Source of the DNA: Jiella marina
Lineage (GTDB): Bacteria > Pseudomonadota > Alphaproteobacteria > Rhizobiales > Rhizobiaceae
Length of the DNA stretch: 64,000 nt
NCBI RefSeq assembly: GCF_024359545.1
Contig: NZ_JAKQZG010000003.1
Location: 186,001-250,000, forward strand
Reading direction: 5' to 3'
Both the position numbers and the translations under genes were made by a program. The notes under the pieces were generated by a model. It had not been told where the DNA came from. It saw only the letters and a program-made list of their open reading frames with translations, and ran no database searches. Shown here piece after piece: positions 53,516-63,180 of this stretch. How positions within the stretch are numbered: position 1 is the first letter of the stretch; each line of letters begins with the position of its first letter.

Positions 53516-56386
53516 ATGATCGACAAGACCTACGACGCGGCGACCATCGAGCCGCGGATCGCTGCCCGCTGGGAAGAGGCGAATGCGTTCGCCGCAGGCG
53601 CCGGCGCCAAGGAAGGCGCCGAGCCCTACGCCATCGTCATCCCGCCGCCCAACGTCACCGGCTCGCTCCATATGGGCCACGCGCTGAACGATACGCTGCA
53701 GGACGTCCTGATCCGGTTCGAGCGCATGCGCGGCAAGAATGTGCTCTGGCAGCCGGGTCTCGATCACGCCGGCATCGCGACCCAGATGGTCGTCGAGCGC
53801 CAGATGGCGGCGAGCGGGGAAAACGTCACCCGCCGCGAGCTCGGCCGCGAAGCCTTCGTCGATCGCGTCTGGCAGTGGAAGGCGGAATCGGGCGGCGTCA
53901 TCCTGAAGCAGCTGCGCCGGCTCGGGGCCTCCTGCGACTGGTCGCGCGAGCGGTTTACGATGGACGAGGGCCTGTCGAAGGCGGTGCTGCACGTCTTTGT
54001 CGAGCTCTACCGCAAGGGCCTGATTTATCGCGGCAAGCGCCTAGTCAATTGGGATCCGAAGTTCGAGACGGCGATCTCCGACCTCGAGGTGGAGAACCGC
54101 GAAGTCGACGGCCATATGTGGCACTTCAAGTACCCGCTGGCCGGCGGCGAGACCTATGAATATGTCGAGAAGGACGCCGACGGGAACGAGACCCTGCGCG
54201 AGACCCGCGACTACATCTCGATCGCCACGACCCGGCCAGAGACCATGCTCGGCGACGGCGCGGTCGCCGTTCATCCGGACGACGAGCGCTATCGCCCGAT
54301 CGTCGGCAAGCTCTGCGAGATTCCTGTCGGTCCGAAGGAGCATCGCCGGCTGATTCCCATCATCACCGACGAGTATCCGGACCCCGATTTCGGATCGGGC
54401 GCGGTGAAAATCACCGGCGCCCACGATTTCAACGATTATCAGGTCGCCAGGCGCAACGACATTCCGGCCTATCGCCTGATGGACGAGACGGCGGCCATGC
54501 GCTCGGACGGTGAACCCTACGCCGAGGCAGCAAGCCGCGCCGCCGAGATCGTCCGCTCGGGCGAAACGCCCGATGCCTCCGTGGTCGACGAGATCAATCT
54601 CGTGCCGGACGAGTTCCGCGGGCTCGACCGTTTCGCGGCGCGGGAAAAGGTCGTCGCCGAGATCGACGCCGAAGGGCTGATGATCACGGTCGAGGACAAG
54701 AAGATCATGCAGCCTTTCGGCGACCGCTCCGGCGTGGTTGTCGAGCCGATGCTGACCGACCAGTGGTTCGTCGACGCCGAGACGCTGGCAAAGCCCGCGA
54801 TCGCCGCCGTCAGGGACGGGCGCACGAAGTTCGTGCCGGAAAACTGGTCGAAGACCTATTTCCAATGGATGGAGAACATCGAGCCTTGGTGCATCTCGCG
54901 CCAGCTCTGGTGGGGTCATCGCATCCCGGCCTGGTACGGCCCGGATGGGACGATCTTCGTCGAGAAGACCGAGGAAGCTGCGGTCGCCGCGGCGCTCGCC
55001 CATTACGTTACCAACGAGACGATCACCGACGAGGATGCGCGGGCGATGGCCGCGGATCCCGCCAAGCGGGACGGCTTCCTGAAGCGCGACGAGGACGTTC
55101 TCGACACCTGGTTCTCTTCTGCCCTCTGGCCGTTTTCCACCCTCGGCTGGCCGGACGAGACGAAGGAGCTCAAGACCTATTATCCGACCTCGGTGCTGGT
55201 CACCGGCTTCGACATCATCTTCTTCTGGGTCGCCCGGATGATGATGATGGGGCTCGAATTCATGGACGAGGAGCCGTTCGGCACGGTCTATGTCCATGCG
55301 CTGGTGCGCGACAAGAGCGGCGCCAAGATGTCGAAGTCGAAGGGCAACGTCATCGACCCGCTGGACCTGATCGAGGAATTCGGCGCCGACGCCCTGCGCT
55401 TCACCCTCGCGATCATGGCGGCCCAGGGCCGCGACGTGAAGCTCGACCCGCAGCGCGTCGCCGGTTATCGCAATTTCGGCACCAAGCTCTGGAACGCGAC
55501 CCGATTTGCGGAGATGAACGGTGCGGTCCATGGCACCGAGGTCAGCCCGCACAGCCTGACATTGCCGCTCAATCGTTGGATCGTGACGGAGCTCGCACGG
55601 GTCATCGCAGAGACAAATGAAGCGTTGGCTGCCTACCGCTTCAACGACGCAGCGAGCGCGCTCTACAAATTTGTCTGGAACCTCTTCTGCGACTGGTATC
55701 TCGAACTGACCAAGCCGACGCTTTCCGGCGAGGACAAGGATGCTGCCGACGAGGTGCGTCACGTGACCGGATTCGTGTTGGATCAGGTCTTCGCACTGCT
55801 TCACCCGTTCATGCCCTTCATGACCGAGGAGCTCTGGGCGGTTACGGCGGGAGACAATCAGCGGAAAAGGCTGCTCTGCCATGCCGCGTGGCCGACGCTC
55901 GACTTCGCCGATACCGAAGCGGCCGACGACATCAACTGGCTGGTCGATCTCGTCTCGGCGATTCGTTCGATCCGCGCGGAGATGAACGTGCCGCCGAGCG
56001 CCGAAGCCGAACTCGTGGCGATTGATCCTGGCGCTGAGACCACCGGTCGGCTCGCGCGTCACGATCTCCAGCTTCGCCGGCTGGCGCGTCTCGCTTCGGT
56101 TTCGACAGCAGGGGAGGCTCCGGCCAACTCGGCGCAGATCATCGTTGCCGGGACGACTTTCGCCCTGCCGCTCGCCGGCATGATTGACATCGAGGCCGAG
56201 CGCGCGCGCCTGACCAAGGCGAAGAGCAAGGCCGACGGAGAGATCGCCCGGATCGACAAGAAGCTTGCCAACGAGCGCTTCGTCGCCAACGCGCCGGAGG
56301 AGATCGTCGAGCAGGAGCGCGAGAAGCGGGAAGCCTATCAGCTCGAATCGGAAAAGCTTGCCGGCGCCCTGCAATGTCTCGGTTGA
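53516..56386 (+). CDS. valS: Valine--tRNA ligase
   Basis: ValRS, 956 residues. HIGH-type motif GSLHMGHALNDTLQ and KMSKS loop GAKMSKSKGNVIDP flank the active site; the CP1 editing region and a C-terminal coiled coil (LTKAKSKADGEIARIDKKLAN) are intact. Full length for the bacterial enzyme. ATG at 53516 has only a weak ribosome site. Confidence 0.98.
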   Translation: MIDKTYDAATIEPRIAARWEEANAFAAGAGAKEGAEPYAIVIPPPNVTGSLHMGHALNDTLQDVLIRFERMRGKNVLWQPGLDHAGIATQMVVERQMAASGENVTRRELGREAFVDRVWQWKAESGGVILKQLRRLGASCDWSRERFTMDEGLSKAVLHVFVELYRKGLIYRGKRLVNWDPKFETAISDLEVENREVDGHMWHFKYPLAGGETYEYVEKDADGNETLRETRDYISIATTRPETMLGDGAVAVHPDDERYRPIVGKLCEIPVGPKEHRRLIPIITDEYPDPDFGSGAVKITGAHDFNDYQVARRNDIPAYRLMDETAAMRSDGEPYAEAASRAAEIVRSGETPDASVVDEINLVPDEFRGLDRFAAREKVVAEIDAEGLMITVEDKKIMQPFGDRSGVVVEPMLTDQWFVDAETLAKPAIAAVRDGRTKFVPENWSKTYFQWMENIEPWCISRQLWWGHRIPAWYGPDGTIFVEKTEEAAVAAALAHYVTNETITDEDARAMAADPAKRDGFLKRDEDVLDTWFSSALWPFSTLGWPDETKELKTYYPTSVLVTGFDIIFFWVARMMMMGLEFMDEEPFGTVYVHALVRDKSGAKMSKSKGNVIDPLDLIEEFGADALRFTLAIMAAQGRDVKLDPQRVAGYRNFGTKLWNATRFAEMNGAVHGTEVSPHSLTLPLNRWIVTELARVIAETNEALAAYRFNDAASALYKFVWNLFCDWYLELTKPTLSGEDKDAADEVRHVTGFVLDQVFALLHPFMPFMTEELWAVTAGDNQRKRLLCHAAWPTLDFADTEAADDINWLVDLVSAIRSIRAEMNVPPSAEAELVAIDPGAETTGRLARHDLQLRRLARLASVSTAGEAPANSAQIIVAGTTFALPLAGMIDIEAERARLTKAKSKADGEIARIDKKLANERFVANAPEEIVEQEREKREAYQLESEKLAGALQCLG

Positions 56387-56942
56387 GGCCACCATCGACA
56401 TGACGTCGGCCGCTTGAAACAAGTGGGGGCATCGTCTTCTGTGCGCTTGGTGAAAAGATCGCGTCGAACCGGACTCGAGTTTCGGTTTGATCCTTCATAC
56501 CGTGGTCTCGTGAACCGCTTCGGGCGACCTCCGGGTCTTGCGACGACTCGCGAGACTTTTTTGTTTCGGGCAATTCTTCGAATCGTCTTCGATGCAGCGC
56601 TCGTTGCTTCGTGCCTCGGGGCAATCCGTGGCGGCATATGGCGGATTTGTGACATTGCGGACACGCTCTGCCGCAAAATATTGCAAAAAGTCCCGCCTTG
56701 CCTCCGTGTCATGCAACTTACCCAGCGTCACAACCCTGGCGTTTTGACGCTTACGTAAGCGACAAGATTTTCGATTTCTCAAGTTCTTCGCAGAAGAATC
56801 AGGTTTCTTTCCAATTGAACCGATGTCGCAAGCTGAAGAACTGCATCATCGAAGCGTGGCTTACCGGGTTTTGCGATTCCGATTTATGCTGACGCAAGCG
56901 CCGTTCGATAAACGAAGGGTGCGCATCAGTGGGGGGAATTCC
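56387..56942. other. 556-base non-coding region between valS and fadL-like gene
   Basis: No gene supported; short frames lack ribosome sites. Somewhat A/T-richer than neighbours, with T-runs at ~56559-56565 and the palindrome at 56744-56765. Unusually long for this window, so probably the regulatory region of the porin gene, or a decayed gene. Confidence 0.55.
56744..56765. promoter_or_regulatory. 22-bp palindrome upstream of FadL-like gene
   Basis: TTGACGCTTACGTAAGCGACAA: a perfect 14-bp core CGCTTACGTAAGCG with TTG/CAA flanks. Resembles operators of regulators of fatty and branched-chain acid catabolism (LiuR-like TT.ACG..CGT.AA). 178 bases before the FadL-like start. Confidence 0.55.
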
Positions 56943-58226
56943 ATGGCAGTTTGCCGCAAGACCATTTCGATCGCCGCCTTGATGACGGTGGCGCTCAGCT
57001 CCAGCGCGCTGGCCGGCGGCTTTCAGCGCGGGACGGCCGACACCGACATCCTGTTCGAGCAGGGCACCGTGAACATGCGGGCCGGCGTGACGTATGTGTC
57101 GCCTCAGCGCGGCTTTGACTCGGTCAATGGGGTCAGCGGCAATTTCGACGACTACACCGGCGACTACGTCATTCCTTCCTACGCACTGGCATTCGGCAAC
57201 GAGACGTTGGCCTGCGCCGGCACGGCGACGGAATCCTTCGCGGCCGAAGCTGACTATACCGATCTGCCGGGAGGCGCGCTTCCCGCGCAGGTCAGCTCGA
57301 CCCAGAGCACGTCGAACGTCGACCGCCTGAACTTCGCAACGGCTACCTCCACCTCGCGGACAGCTCGGCTGGCCTTTGACTCGACGGAACTCGGCCTGAC
57401 CTGCCGGGCCAGCTACACGAGTGAAATGGGGCGCTTCAGCCTTTTGGGTGGCGTCTTCTTTGAAGACTTCCACTTCGAGGGAACGAGCTTCGGTCAGCGC
57501 TTGCCATTCGTCGCGCCCGGCGTCCCCGTCGCCTCGACGCGAGTCGATGTCGACATCGACGGCGACTATCAGACGGGCTACCGCATCGGCGCTGCCTACG
57601 AGATCCCGGAGTATGCTCTGCGCGTGCAGGCGCTCTATCGCTCCGAAGTGGTGCACGACGACGTCCAGGGATCCGGTACGGTCACGCTGCTGAACTCCTT
57701 CATTCCGGGTCTGCCGACCGGCACTGTTCTTCCCGTAAGCTCCTCCCTGAGCGAGGCGGTCAGTCCGCAATATCTCGAAATCAAGGCCCAGACCGGCGTG
57801 GCACCGGGCTGGCTCGTCCTGGCATCCTTCCGCTGGACGGACTGGTCGACCAACAACGCCTCGGTCAACACGATAAGCAGCCCGTTGATCGGAACCTCGT
57901 CGAGCTACGTGCCCTACCACTGGCAGGATGGCTATACCGCTTCGCTTGGCGTCGGCCACGCCTTCAATGACCAGATCTCCGGTGCCCTCTCCGTCGGATA
58001 CGACCGCGGCGTCTCGACCGGCGCGGACACGACCTACACCGATCTCTACACGCTGGCGGGCGGCCTCTCCTTCAAGGCCAACGAGTGGAGCGACCTGCGA
58101 GTCGGCGGTCTGGTCGGCTACTGGACGGACGGCGAACAGTCGATCTCGAGCGGCAGCTACTACAACGCCACGGTCGGCGACGACGTGGTCTATGCGATCA
58201 ACGCTTCGCTGAAACTGACCTTCTGA
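56943..58226 (+). CDS. OmpP1/FadL family outer membrane porin
   Basis: A 427-residue beta-barrel of the FadL type, for uptake of long-chain fatty acids or other hydrophobic compounds. After a signal peptide ending in ALAGGFQRG comes TADTDILFEQGTVNMRAGVTYVSP, the usual FadL hatch start, and the barrel ends in LKLTF with a C-terminal Phe, as in outer-membrane proteins. GGGGGGAA before ATG 56943. Confidence 0.9.
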   Translation: MAVCRKTISIAALMTVALSSSALAGGFQRGTADTDILFEQGTVNMRAGVTYVSPQRGFDSVNGVSGNFDDYTGDYVIPSYALAFGNETLACAGTATESFAAEADYTDLPGGALPAQVSSTQSTSNVDRLNFATATSTSRTARLAFDSTELGLTCRASYTSEMGRFSLLGGVFFEDFHFEGTSFGQRLPFVAPGVPVASTRVDVDIDGDYQTGYRIGAAYEIPEYALRVQALYRSEVVHDDVQGSGTVTLLNSFIPGLPTGTVLPVSSSLSEAVSPQYLEIKAQTGVAPGWLVLASFRWTDWSTNNASVNTISSPLIGTSSSYVPYHWQDGYTASLGVGHAFNDQISGALSVGYDRGVSTGADTTYTDLYTLAGGLSFKANEWSDLRVGGLVGYWTDGEQSISSGSYYNATVGDDVVYAINASLKLTF

Positions 58227-58282
58227 GGCTTGTGCTTTCGGCGACCCGGCGAGACCGGCCGGGCGGAACTGAAACGTGATGA

Positions 58283-58308
58283 GGGCGTGCTTTCGAGCAC
58301 GCCCTTTT
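58283..58308 (+). terminator. Terminator after FadL-like gene
   Basis: GGGCGTGC TTTCGA GCACGCCC followed by TTTTGCTTT; strong intrinsic terminator 57 bases past the stop. Confidence 0.92.
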
Positions 58309-58495
58309 GCTTTGCCGTGCGGCGCGACTTGCCGGAGGATTTTGCGCCTGTGGGTTCGCAGCAACACTATTGCAGGCGTGCATCGAATATACTCGGTCCA
58401 AGGTGGTGGCGCCCCGTTGCCGCCACAAAACACCGGCACCTCGGCCAACAGCCGACCACTGGCGGAGAGATCGGTGAGACGACGAGGGGGATGAC

Positions 58496-60220
58496 ATGGA
58501 CGCGCGTTCGATCGACAAGGCACGGCTACCCAGCCGTCACGTGACGGAGGGGCCATCCAAGGCTCCGCACCGCTCATACTTGTATGCGATGGGTCTTTCG
58601 AAAGAAGAGATCCATCAGCCGCTCGTCGGCGTCGCGTCCTGCTGGAACGAGGCCGCGCCCTGCAACATTTCGCTGATGCGCCAGGCGCAGGTCGTCAAGA
58701 AGGGGGTGACGGCCGCGAACGGGACGCCGCGCGAATTCTGCACCATCACCGTCACCGACGGCATCGCCATGGGCCATCAGGGCATGAAGTCCTCGCTGGT
58801 CTCCCGCGATCTCATCGCCGATTCGGTCGAGCTGACCATGCGCGGTCACTGCTATGACGCGCTGGTGGGACTGGCCGGCTGCGACAAGTCGCTTCCCGGC
58901 ATGATGATGGCGATGGTGCGGCTGAACGTGCCGTCCGTCTTCATCTATGGCGGCTCGATCCTGCCCGGCTCCTTCCGGGGCCAGCAAGTGACCGTTCAGG
59001 ACATGTTCGAGGCCGTCGGCAAGCATTCGGTCGGCACGATGTCCGACGAAGACCTCGACGAGATCGAGCAGGTGGCGTGCCCGTCCGCCGGCTCCTGCGG
59101 CGCGCAGTTCACGGCGAACACCATGGCGACGGTCGCCGAGGCGATCGGCCTGGCGCTGCCCTATTCCTGCGGCGCGCCGGCCCCTTATGAGATTCGCGAC
59201 CGGTTCTGCTTCGCCTCCGGCGAAATGGTGATGGAGCTCGTCGCCCGCAACATCCGGCCGCGGGACATCGTCACGAAGAAGTCGCTGGAGAACGCGGCGG
59301 CCGTGGTCGCGGCAACCGGCGGCTCGACCAATGGCGCGCTGCATCTGCCGGCGATCGCCCATGAATGCGGTATCGAGTTCGACCTCTTCGACGTTGCCGA
59401 GATCTTCCGGAAGACGCCTTACATCGCCGATCTGAAGCCCGGCGGGAAATATGTCGCCAAGGACATGTTCGAGGCCGGCGGCATCCCGCTTCTCATGAAG
59501 ACGATGCTCGAACACGGCTATCTCCACGGCGACTGCATGACGGTCACGGGCCGCACCGTCGCCGAGAACATGGAAAAGGTCGCGTGGAATCCCCATCAGG
59601 ACGTGGTGCGGGAGGCGAACAATCCGATCACCGCGACAGGCGGCGTGGTCGGCCTCAAGGGCAATCTCGCCTCGGACGGCGCCATCGTGAAGGTGGCGGG
59701 AATGAAAAACCTGAAGTTCTCCGGTCCGGCGCGCTGCTTCGATTCCGAAGAGGAGTGCTTCAAGGCCGTCTCCGATCGTTCGTACAAGGAAGGCGAGGTC
59801 CTCGTCATCCGCTATGAGGGGCCGAAGGGTGGTCCGGGCATGCGCGAGATGCTGGCGACGACCGCCGCGCTCTACGGGCAGGGCATGGGCGACAAGGTCG
59901 CGCTGATCACCGATGGCCGCTTCTCGGGCGCGACGCGCGGCTTCTGCATCGGCCATGTCGGGCCGGAAGCAGCCGTCGGCGGTCCGATCGGCCTCCTGCA
60001 GGATGGGGACATCATCACCATAGACGCCGTCGCCGGCACGCTCGACGTCGAGCTTTCCGAAGACGAATTGAACAGGCGCGCCGCCGAATGGCAGCCGCGC
60101 GAGACCGACTACACGACCGGTGCGATCTGGAAGTATGCGCAGCAAGTGGGCACGGCCCGCAAGGGCGCGGTCACCCACCCCGGCGGCGCTGCGGAAAAGC
60201 ACTGCTATGCGGACATTTAA
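58496..60220 (+). CDS. ilvD: Dihydroxy-acid dehydratase
   Basis: A 574-residue iron-sulfur dehydratase for branched-chain amino acid synthesis. Cluster Cys candidates: Cys49 or Cys56 (SCWNEAAPC), Cys129 ([10 protein letters not shown]) and Cys195/Cys201 ([17 protein letters not shown]). [17 protein letters not shown] and [17 protein letters not shown] are the catalytic segments. The stop overlaps the next start by 14 bases. Confidence 0.96.
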   Translation: MDARSIDKARLPSRHVTEGPSKAPHRSYLYAMGLSKEEIHQPLVGVASCWNEAAPCNISLMRQAQVVKKGVTAANGTPREFCTITVTDGIAMGHQGMKSSLVSRDLIADSVELTMRGHCYDALVGLAGCDKSLPGMMMAMVRLNVPSVFIYGGSILPGSFRGQQVTVQDMFEAVGKHSVGTMSDEDLDEIEQVACPSAGSCGAQFTANTMATVAEAIGLALPYSCGAPAPYEIRDRFCFASGEMVMELVARNIRPRDIVTKKSLENAAAVVAATGGSTNGALHLPAIAHECGIEFDLFDVAEIFRKTPYIADLKPGGKYVAKDMFEAGGIPLLMKTMLEHGYLHGDCMTVTGRTVAENMEKVAWNPHQDVVREANNPITATGGVVGLKGNLASDGAIVKVAGMKNLKFSGPARCFDSEEECFKAVSDRSYKEGEVLVIRYEGPKGGPGMREMLATTAALYGQGMGDKVALITDGRFSGATRGFCIGHVGPEAAVGGPIGLLQDGDIITIDAVAGTLDVELSEDELNRRAAEWQPRETDYTTGAIWKYAQQVGTARKGAVTHPGGAAEKHCYADI

Positions 60221-61043
60221 GCGCTTCTCTCTTTCTTTCGCACTGGCCGGGGCGCTCCTGCTTTCGGCCGGGCAGGGGGGCTTCGCCCTCGATCCCGAAG
60301 CCCAGGTCGACCCGGATGCCGGGCCGCTCGAACTCTTCTCCTTCGGCTTCAAGGCCTACAAGCGCGGCGAAAAGCTCGAAGCCTTCGAGGCGTTGCGCTA
60401 CGCCGCCGACAAGGGACACCCCGGCGCGCGCTGGAAGCTCGGCAAGATGTATGCCGAGGGCGACGGCGTGCCGGAGAACGACTACGAAGCCTTCAAGATC
60501 TTCGAACAGATCGTTCGGGATCAGGAGGAGGAGCAGGGCAGCTACGTCAACGCGGCCTATGTCGCGAGTGCCGTCGTGGCCCTGGCCGACTATCTGCGCG
60601 TCGGCATTCCCAACAGCCCGGTGACGACCGATCTGCCGCGGGCGCGGCAGTTCTATTTCCACGCAGCGTCCTTCTTCGGCGACGCCAAGGCCCAGTTCGA
60701 ACTCGGTCGCATGACGCTTTACGGCGAAGGCGGCCGCGCCAATCCGCGCCAGGCGGCACGCTGGCTGAAGCTGGCTGCGGAAAAGGGCCATGTGGGCGCC
60801 AAGGCGCTGCTTGGCTATCTCCTGTTCGACGGCGAGAAGATCTCGCTTCGGGCCGAGCCGGTGCGCGGGCTTGCCATGCTGACCATGGCCCTGAAGCTCG
60901 CCGGCCCGGGTGACGAGAAGTGGATTCGCCCCTTGCAGGAGGAGGTCTTCTCGATTGCCACGGAAGAGGATCGCCGCACGGCGCTTGCCTATGCGGAGCA
61001 GCAGCTGGCCTCGGCGGGGACGGTCGCGAGCGCGAAGAACTGA
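60207..61043 (+). CDS. exoR: ExoR-like Sel1-repeat periplasmic protein
   Basis: A 278-residue exported protein of Sel1/TPR repeats. Signal peptide [21 protein letters not shown], then a run of Sel1 units: [48 protein letters not shown] and [18 protein letters not shown]. Length and layout match ExoR, the periplasmic repressor of the ChvG/ChvI two-component pathway controlling exopolysaccharide and motility in rhizobia. Because Sel1 proteins are common, the assignment is likely but not certain. Starts 14 bases before the ilvD stop, so coupled. Confidence 0.7.
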   Translation: MRTFKRFSLSFALAGALLLSAGQGGFALDPEAQVDPDAGPLELFSFGFKAYKRGEKLEAFEALRYAADKGHPGARWKLGKMYAEGDGVPENDYEAFKIFEQIVRDQEEEQGSYVNAAYVASAVVALADYLRVGIPNSPVTTDLPRARQFYFHAASFFGDAKAQFELGRMTLYGEGGRANPRQAARWLKLAAEKGHVGAKALLGYLLFDGEKISLRAEPVRGLAMLTMALKLAGPGDEKWIRPLQEEVFSIATEEDRRTALAYAEQQLASAGTVASAKN

Positions 61044-61046
61044 ACG

Positions 61047-61104
61047 CTGCAGCCTTGGCGCGTTTCACGATGTGACGCGCCTCGGATGCACTGCAGGTCT
61101 TTTA
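61047..61104 (+). terminator. Possible terminator after exoR-like gene
   Basis: Inner stem GGCGCGT/ACGCGCC and outer CTGCAG/CTGCAG arms, directly followed by GTCTTTTATT. Also serves the convergent toxin gene region. Confidence 0.5.
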
Positions 61105-61141
61105 TTCCCCCCGGCAGCGGTCTGCGATTGCTGCCGAGGTA

Positions 61142-61591
61142 TCACCGTTCCTGTCTCGCCCACGCTACGCCAATCCCCGGCATGAAACCCCGGGTCGGCT
61201 TGCACCAAACCTTTCGGATCGGCCCCGTATATCGGCTGACCATCTTGTCGGAAGTCAGCAGCAGGAATCCTTCCGAACTGGCTTGCGCGATCAGCAGACG
61301 GTCAAAAGGGTCCTTGTGAATCAGGGGCAAAGCGCCTGTCGACACCACATGCTCGCTTGTGATCGGCAATTCGCGCCAGCCATTGTCGAGAAGCCCGGCA
61401 CGTAGCAGGCGTGGGTCCACCACGAAGTCGTCGCGACCCAGGCCCGCCTTGATCGTAATCTCCCACAGGCTTGCAGCGCTGAAATAGAGATTGTTCTCGT
61501 CGTCAGCCAGGAGCGAATGTGCTTCAGCCGACAAGCGGTCCGGTGCACCTGCTGCCCAGAGAACGAGGTGAGTGTCGACGAGGAGATTCAT
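61142..61591 (-). CDS. VapC-type PIN toxin
   Basis: A 149-residue PIN-domain ribonuclease. Acidic active-site residues Asp6 (LLVDTHLVLW), Glu44 (LWEITIKAG), Asp97 (HKDPFDRLL) and Asp115 (LTSDKMVS). Similar PIN toxins often end near IRKV; here ~20 further residues (WCKPTRGFMPGIGVAWARQER) continue, suggesting a lost stop codon. Starts four bases before the antitoxin stop. Confidence 0.88.
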   Translation of the reverse strand: MNLLVDTHLVLWAAGAPDRLSAEAHSLLADDENNLYFSAASLWEITIKAGLGRDDFVVDPRLLRAGLLDNGWRELPITSEHVVSTGALPLIHKDPFDRLLIAQASSEGFLLLTSDKMVSRYTGPIRKVWCKPTRGFMPGIGVAWARQER

Positions 61592-61836
61592 TCGGACGTG
61601 CGAAAAAGCTCTTCGATCTCGTCACGGCCCATCGCGTCGAAGTCCTCCGGTACGGTGATGCGATCGGACAGAAAGCCGAGCTTCTTCTTTCCCATACCGA
61701 CCGGGGCATCGACAGCGACGACCTTCACCAGAGCTTTGCCGGCCTTGGATATGATGAAGCTCTCGCCCTTGGCGGCCGCATCCACCAGTCGGGAGAGGTT
61801 GCTTTTCGCTTCGTCTATGTTGACGGTCACTGTCAT
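61588..61836 (-). CDS. Phd/YefM-type antitoxin
   Basis: An 82-residue Phd-like antitoxin. TVNIDEAKSNLSRLVDAAAKGESF and IISKAGKALVKVVAV are the typical N-terminal dimer/DNA-binding fold; the C-terminal part (SDRITVPEDFDAMGRDEIEELF) would wrap the toxin. First gene of the TA pair and likely autorepressor. Confidence 0.9.
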   Translation of the reverse strand: MTVTVNIDEAKSNLSRLVDAAAKGESFIISKAGKALVKVVAVDAPVGMGKKKLGFLSDRITVPEDFDAMGRDEIEELFRTSE

Positions 61837-61925
61837 GGCGACGCCAGTCCAATCAAACCCGGTTCATCAACTTGGTCCATCTGGATTCGGAATCCAAGGC
61901 GAACCTCAGTCGAATACGTGACGCT

Positions 61926-62708
61926 TCACGCCGCCAGCTGCACCATCACCGGTACGTGGTCCGACGGTTTTTCCCAGCCGCGGACATGCTTCTCGATTCC
62001 GACCGAGACGAGCCGGTCCTGCGCCTCGGGCGACAGCAGCATGTGGTCGATGCGAATGCCGTTGTTCTTCTGCCAGGCGCCGGCCTGGTAGTCCCAGAAG
62101 GTGTAGGTCTTCGGCTCGTCGGTGGTGGCGCGGACGGCGTCGGTGAAGCCGAGATTGACGAGGTTGCGCAAGGCGCCGCGGCTTTCGGGCTGGAACAGCG
62201 CGTCGTTCACCCATGCTTCCGGATTGGCCGCATCCTCGGGCATGGGGATGACGTTATAGTCGCCGGCGAGAACCAATTCGTCCTCTGACGCGAGGCGATC
62301 GCGGGCATGGGCGACCAGCCGGTCCATCCAGGCGAGCTTGTACGGGAATTTCTCCGAGCCAAGCGGATTGCCGTTCGGCAGATAGATCGAGGCGACGCGC
62401 AGCCGGCGCGCGCCGATTTCCCACAGGCCTTCGATATAACGCGCCTGCGTGTCGTCTTCGTCGCCCGGCAAGCCGCGGACGACCTCGCTGGGTGCGCGCT
62501 TCGACAAGAGCGCGACGCCGTTGAAGCCCTTCTGGCCGTGCGTCTCGACGTGATAGCCGAGGGCCTCGATCGGCGCCCTCGGGAAGTTTTCGTCGACGCT
62601 CTTGATTTCCTGCAGGCCGACGATGTCGGGCGAGGCGGCTTCGAGCCAGGACAGGAGTGCGTCCTGCCGGGCCTTGATCCCGTTGATGTTCCAGGTCGCG
62701 ATCAGCAT
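61926..62708 (-). CDS. xthA: Exodeoxyribonuclease III
   Basis: A 260-residue AP endonuclease/3'-5' exonuclease for base-excision repair. NINGIKARQDALLSWL, GLQEIKS (metal Glu), LAGDYNVIPMPEDAANP, RIDHMLLSP and KPSDHVPVMVQL (terminal Asp-His) are diagnostic. Separated from erpA by five bases, same strand. Confidence 0.96.
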   Translation of the reverse strand: MLIATWNINGIKARQDALLSWLEAASPDIVGLQEIKSVDENFPRAPIEALGYHVETHGQKGFNGVALLSKRAPSEVVRGLPGDEDDTQARYIEGLWEIGARRLRVASIYLPNGNPLGSEKFPYKLAWMDRLVAHARDRLASEDELVLAGDYNVIPMPEDAANPEAWVNDALFQPESRGALRNLVNLGFTDAVRATTDEPKTYTFWDYQAGAWQKNNGIRIDHMLLSPEAQDRLVSVGIEKHVRGWEKPSDHVPVMVQLAA

Positions 62709-62713
62709 CCCGG

Positions 62714-63055
62714 TCAGATCGTAAAGCTGGTGCCGCAGCCGCAGGAGGCGACGGCGTTCGGATTGCGGATCTGAAAGGACTGGCCCATCAGATCGTCGAC
62801 GAAATCCACCACCGATCCTTCCAGATAGACCAGCGAGACCTGGTCGATCAGCACGCGTGCGCCGTCCTTCTCGATGACGAAATCCTCCGCGTCGTGCTCG
62901 CTGGTGAGATCGTATTTGTAGGAGAAGCCGGAGCAGCCCCCACCTTCCACGGAAATGCGCAGGCTGTCTTCGCCATCCGTCTTCTTCAGGATCGTCGCGA
63001 TGCGCTTGACGGCGCTGTCGGAAAGGGTCACCGGCTCGGAAACTGTCTCGCTCAT
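62714..63055 (-). CDS. erpA: Iron-sulfur cluster insertion protein ErpA
   Basis: A 113-residue A-type carrier. Cluster cysteines Cys41 (GGGCSGFSY), Cys105 and Cys107 (SCGCGTSF). Delivers [Fe-S] clusters to apo-proteins. ATG at 63055; earlier frame rejected. Divergent from dgt, a common alphaproteobacterial arrangement. Confidence 0.95.
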   Translation of the reverse strand: MSETVSEPVTLSDSAVKRIATILKKTDGEDSLRISVEGGGCSGFSYKYDLTSEHDAEDFVIEKDGARVLIDQVSLVYLEGSVVDFVDDLMGQSFQIRNPNAVASCGCGTSFTI

Positions 63056-63180
63056 CGATCTTACGGCGGAGGCTTCGGGGCGTCCGCCGCTCCTTGTTCG
63101 TGACAAGCCCACTAGTTATGCACGCCGGAGGAGCCGGTCAATCGCACCGCGACGTGACGACCGGCGGGAGTTGTCGATCC

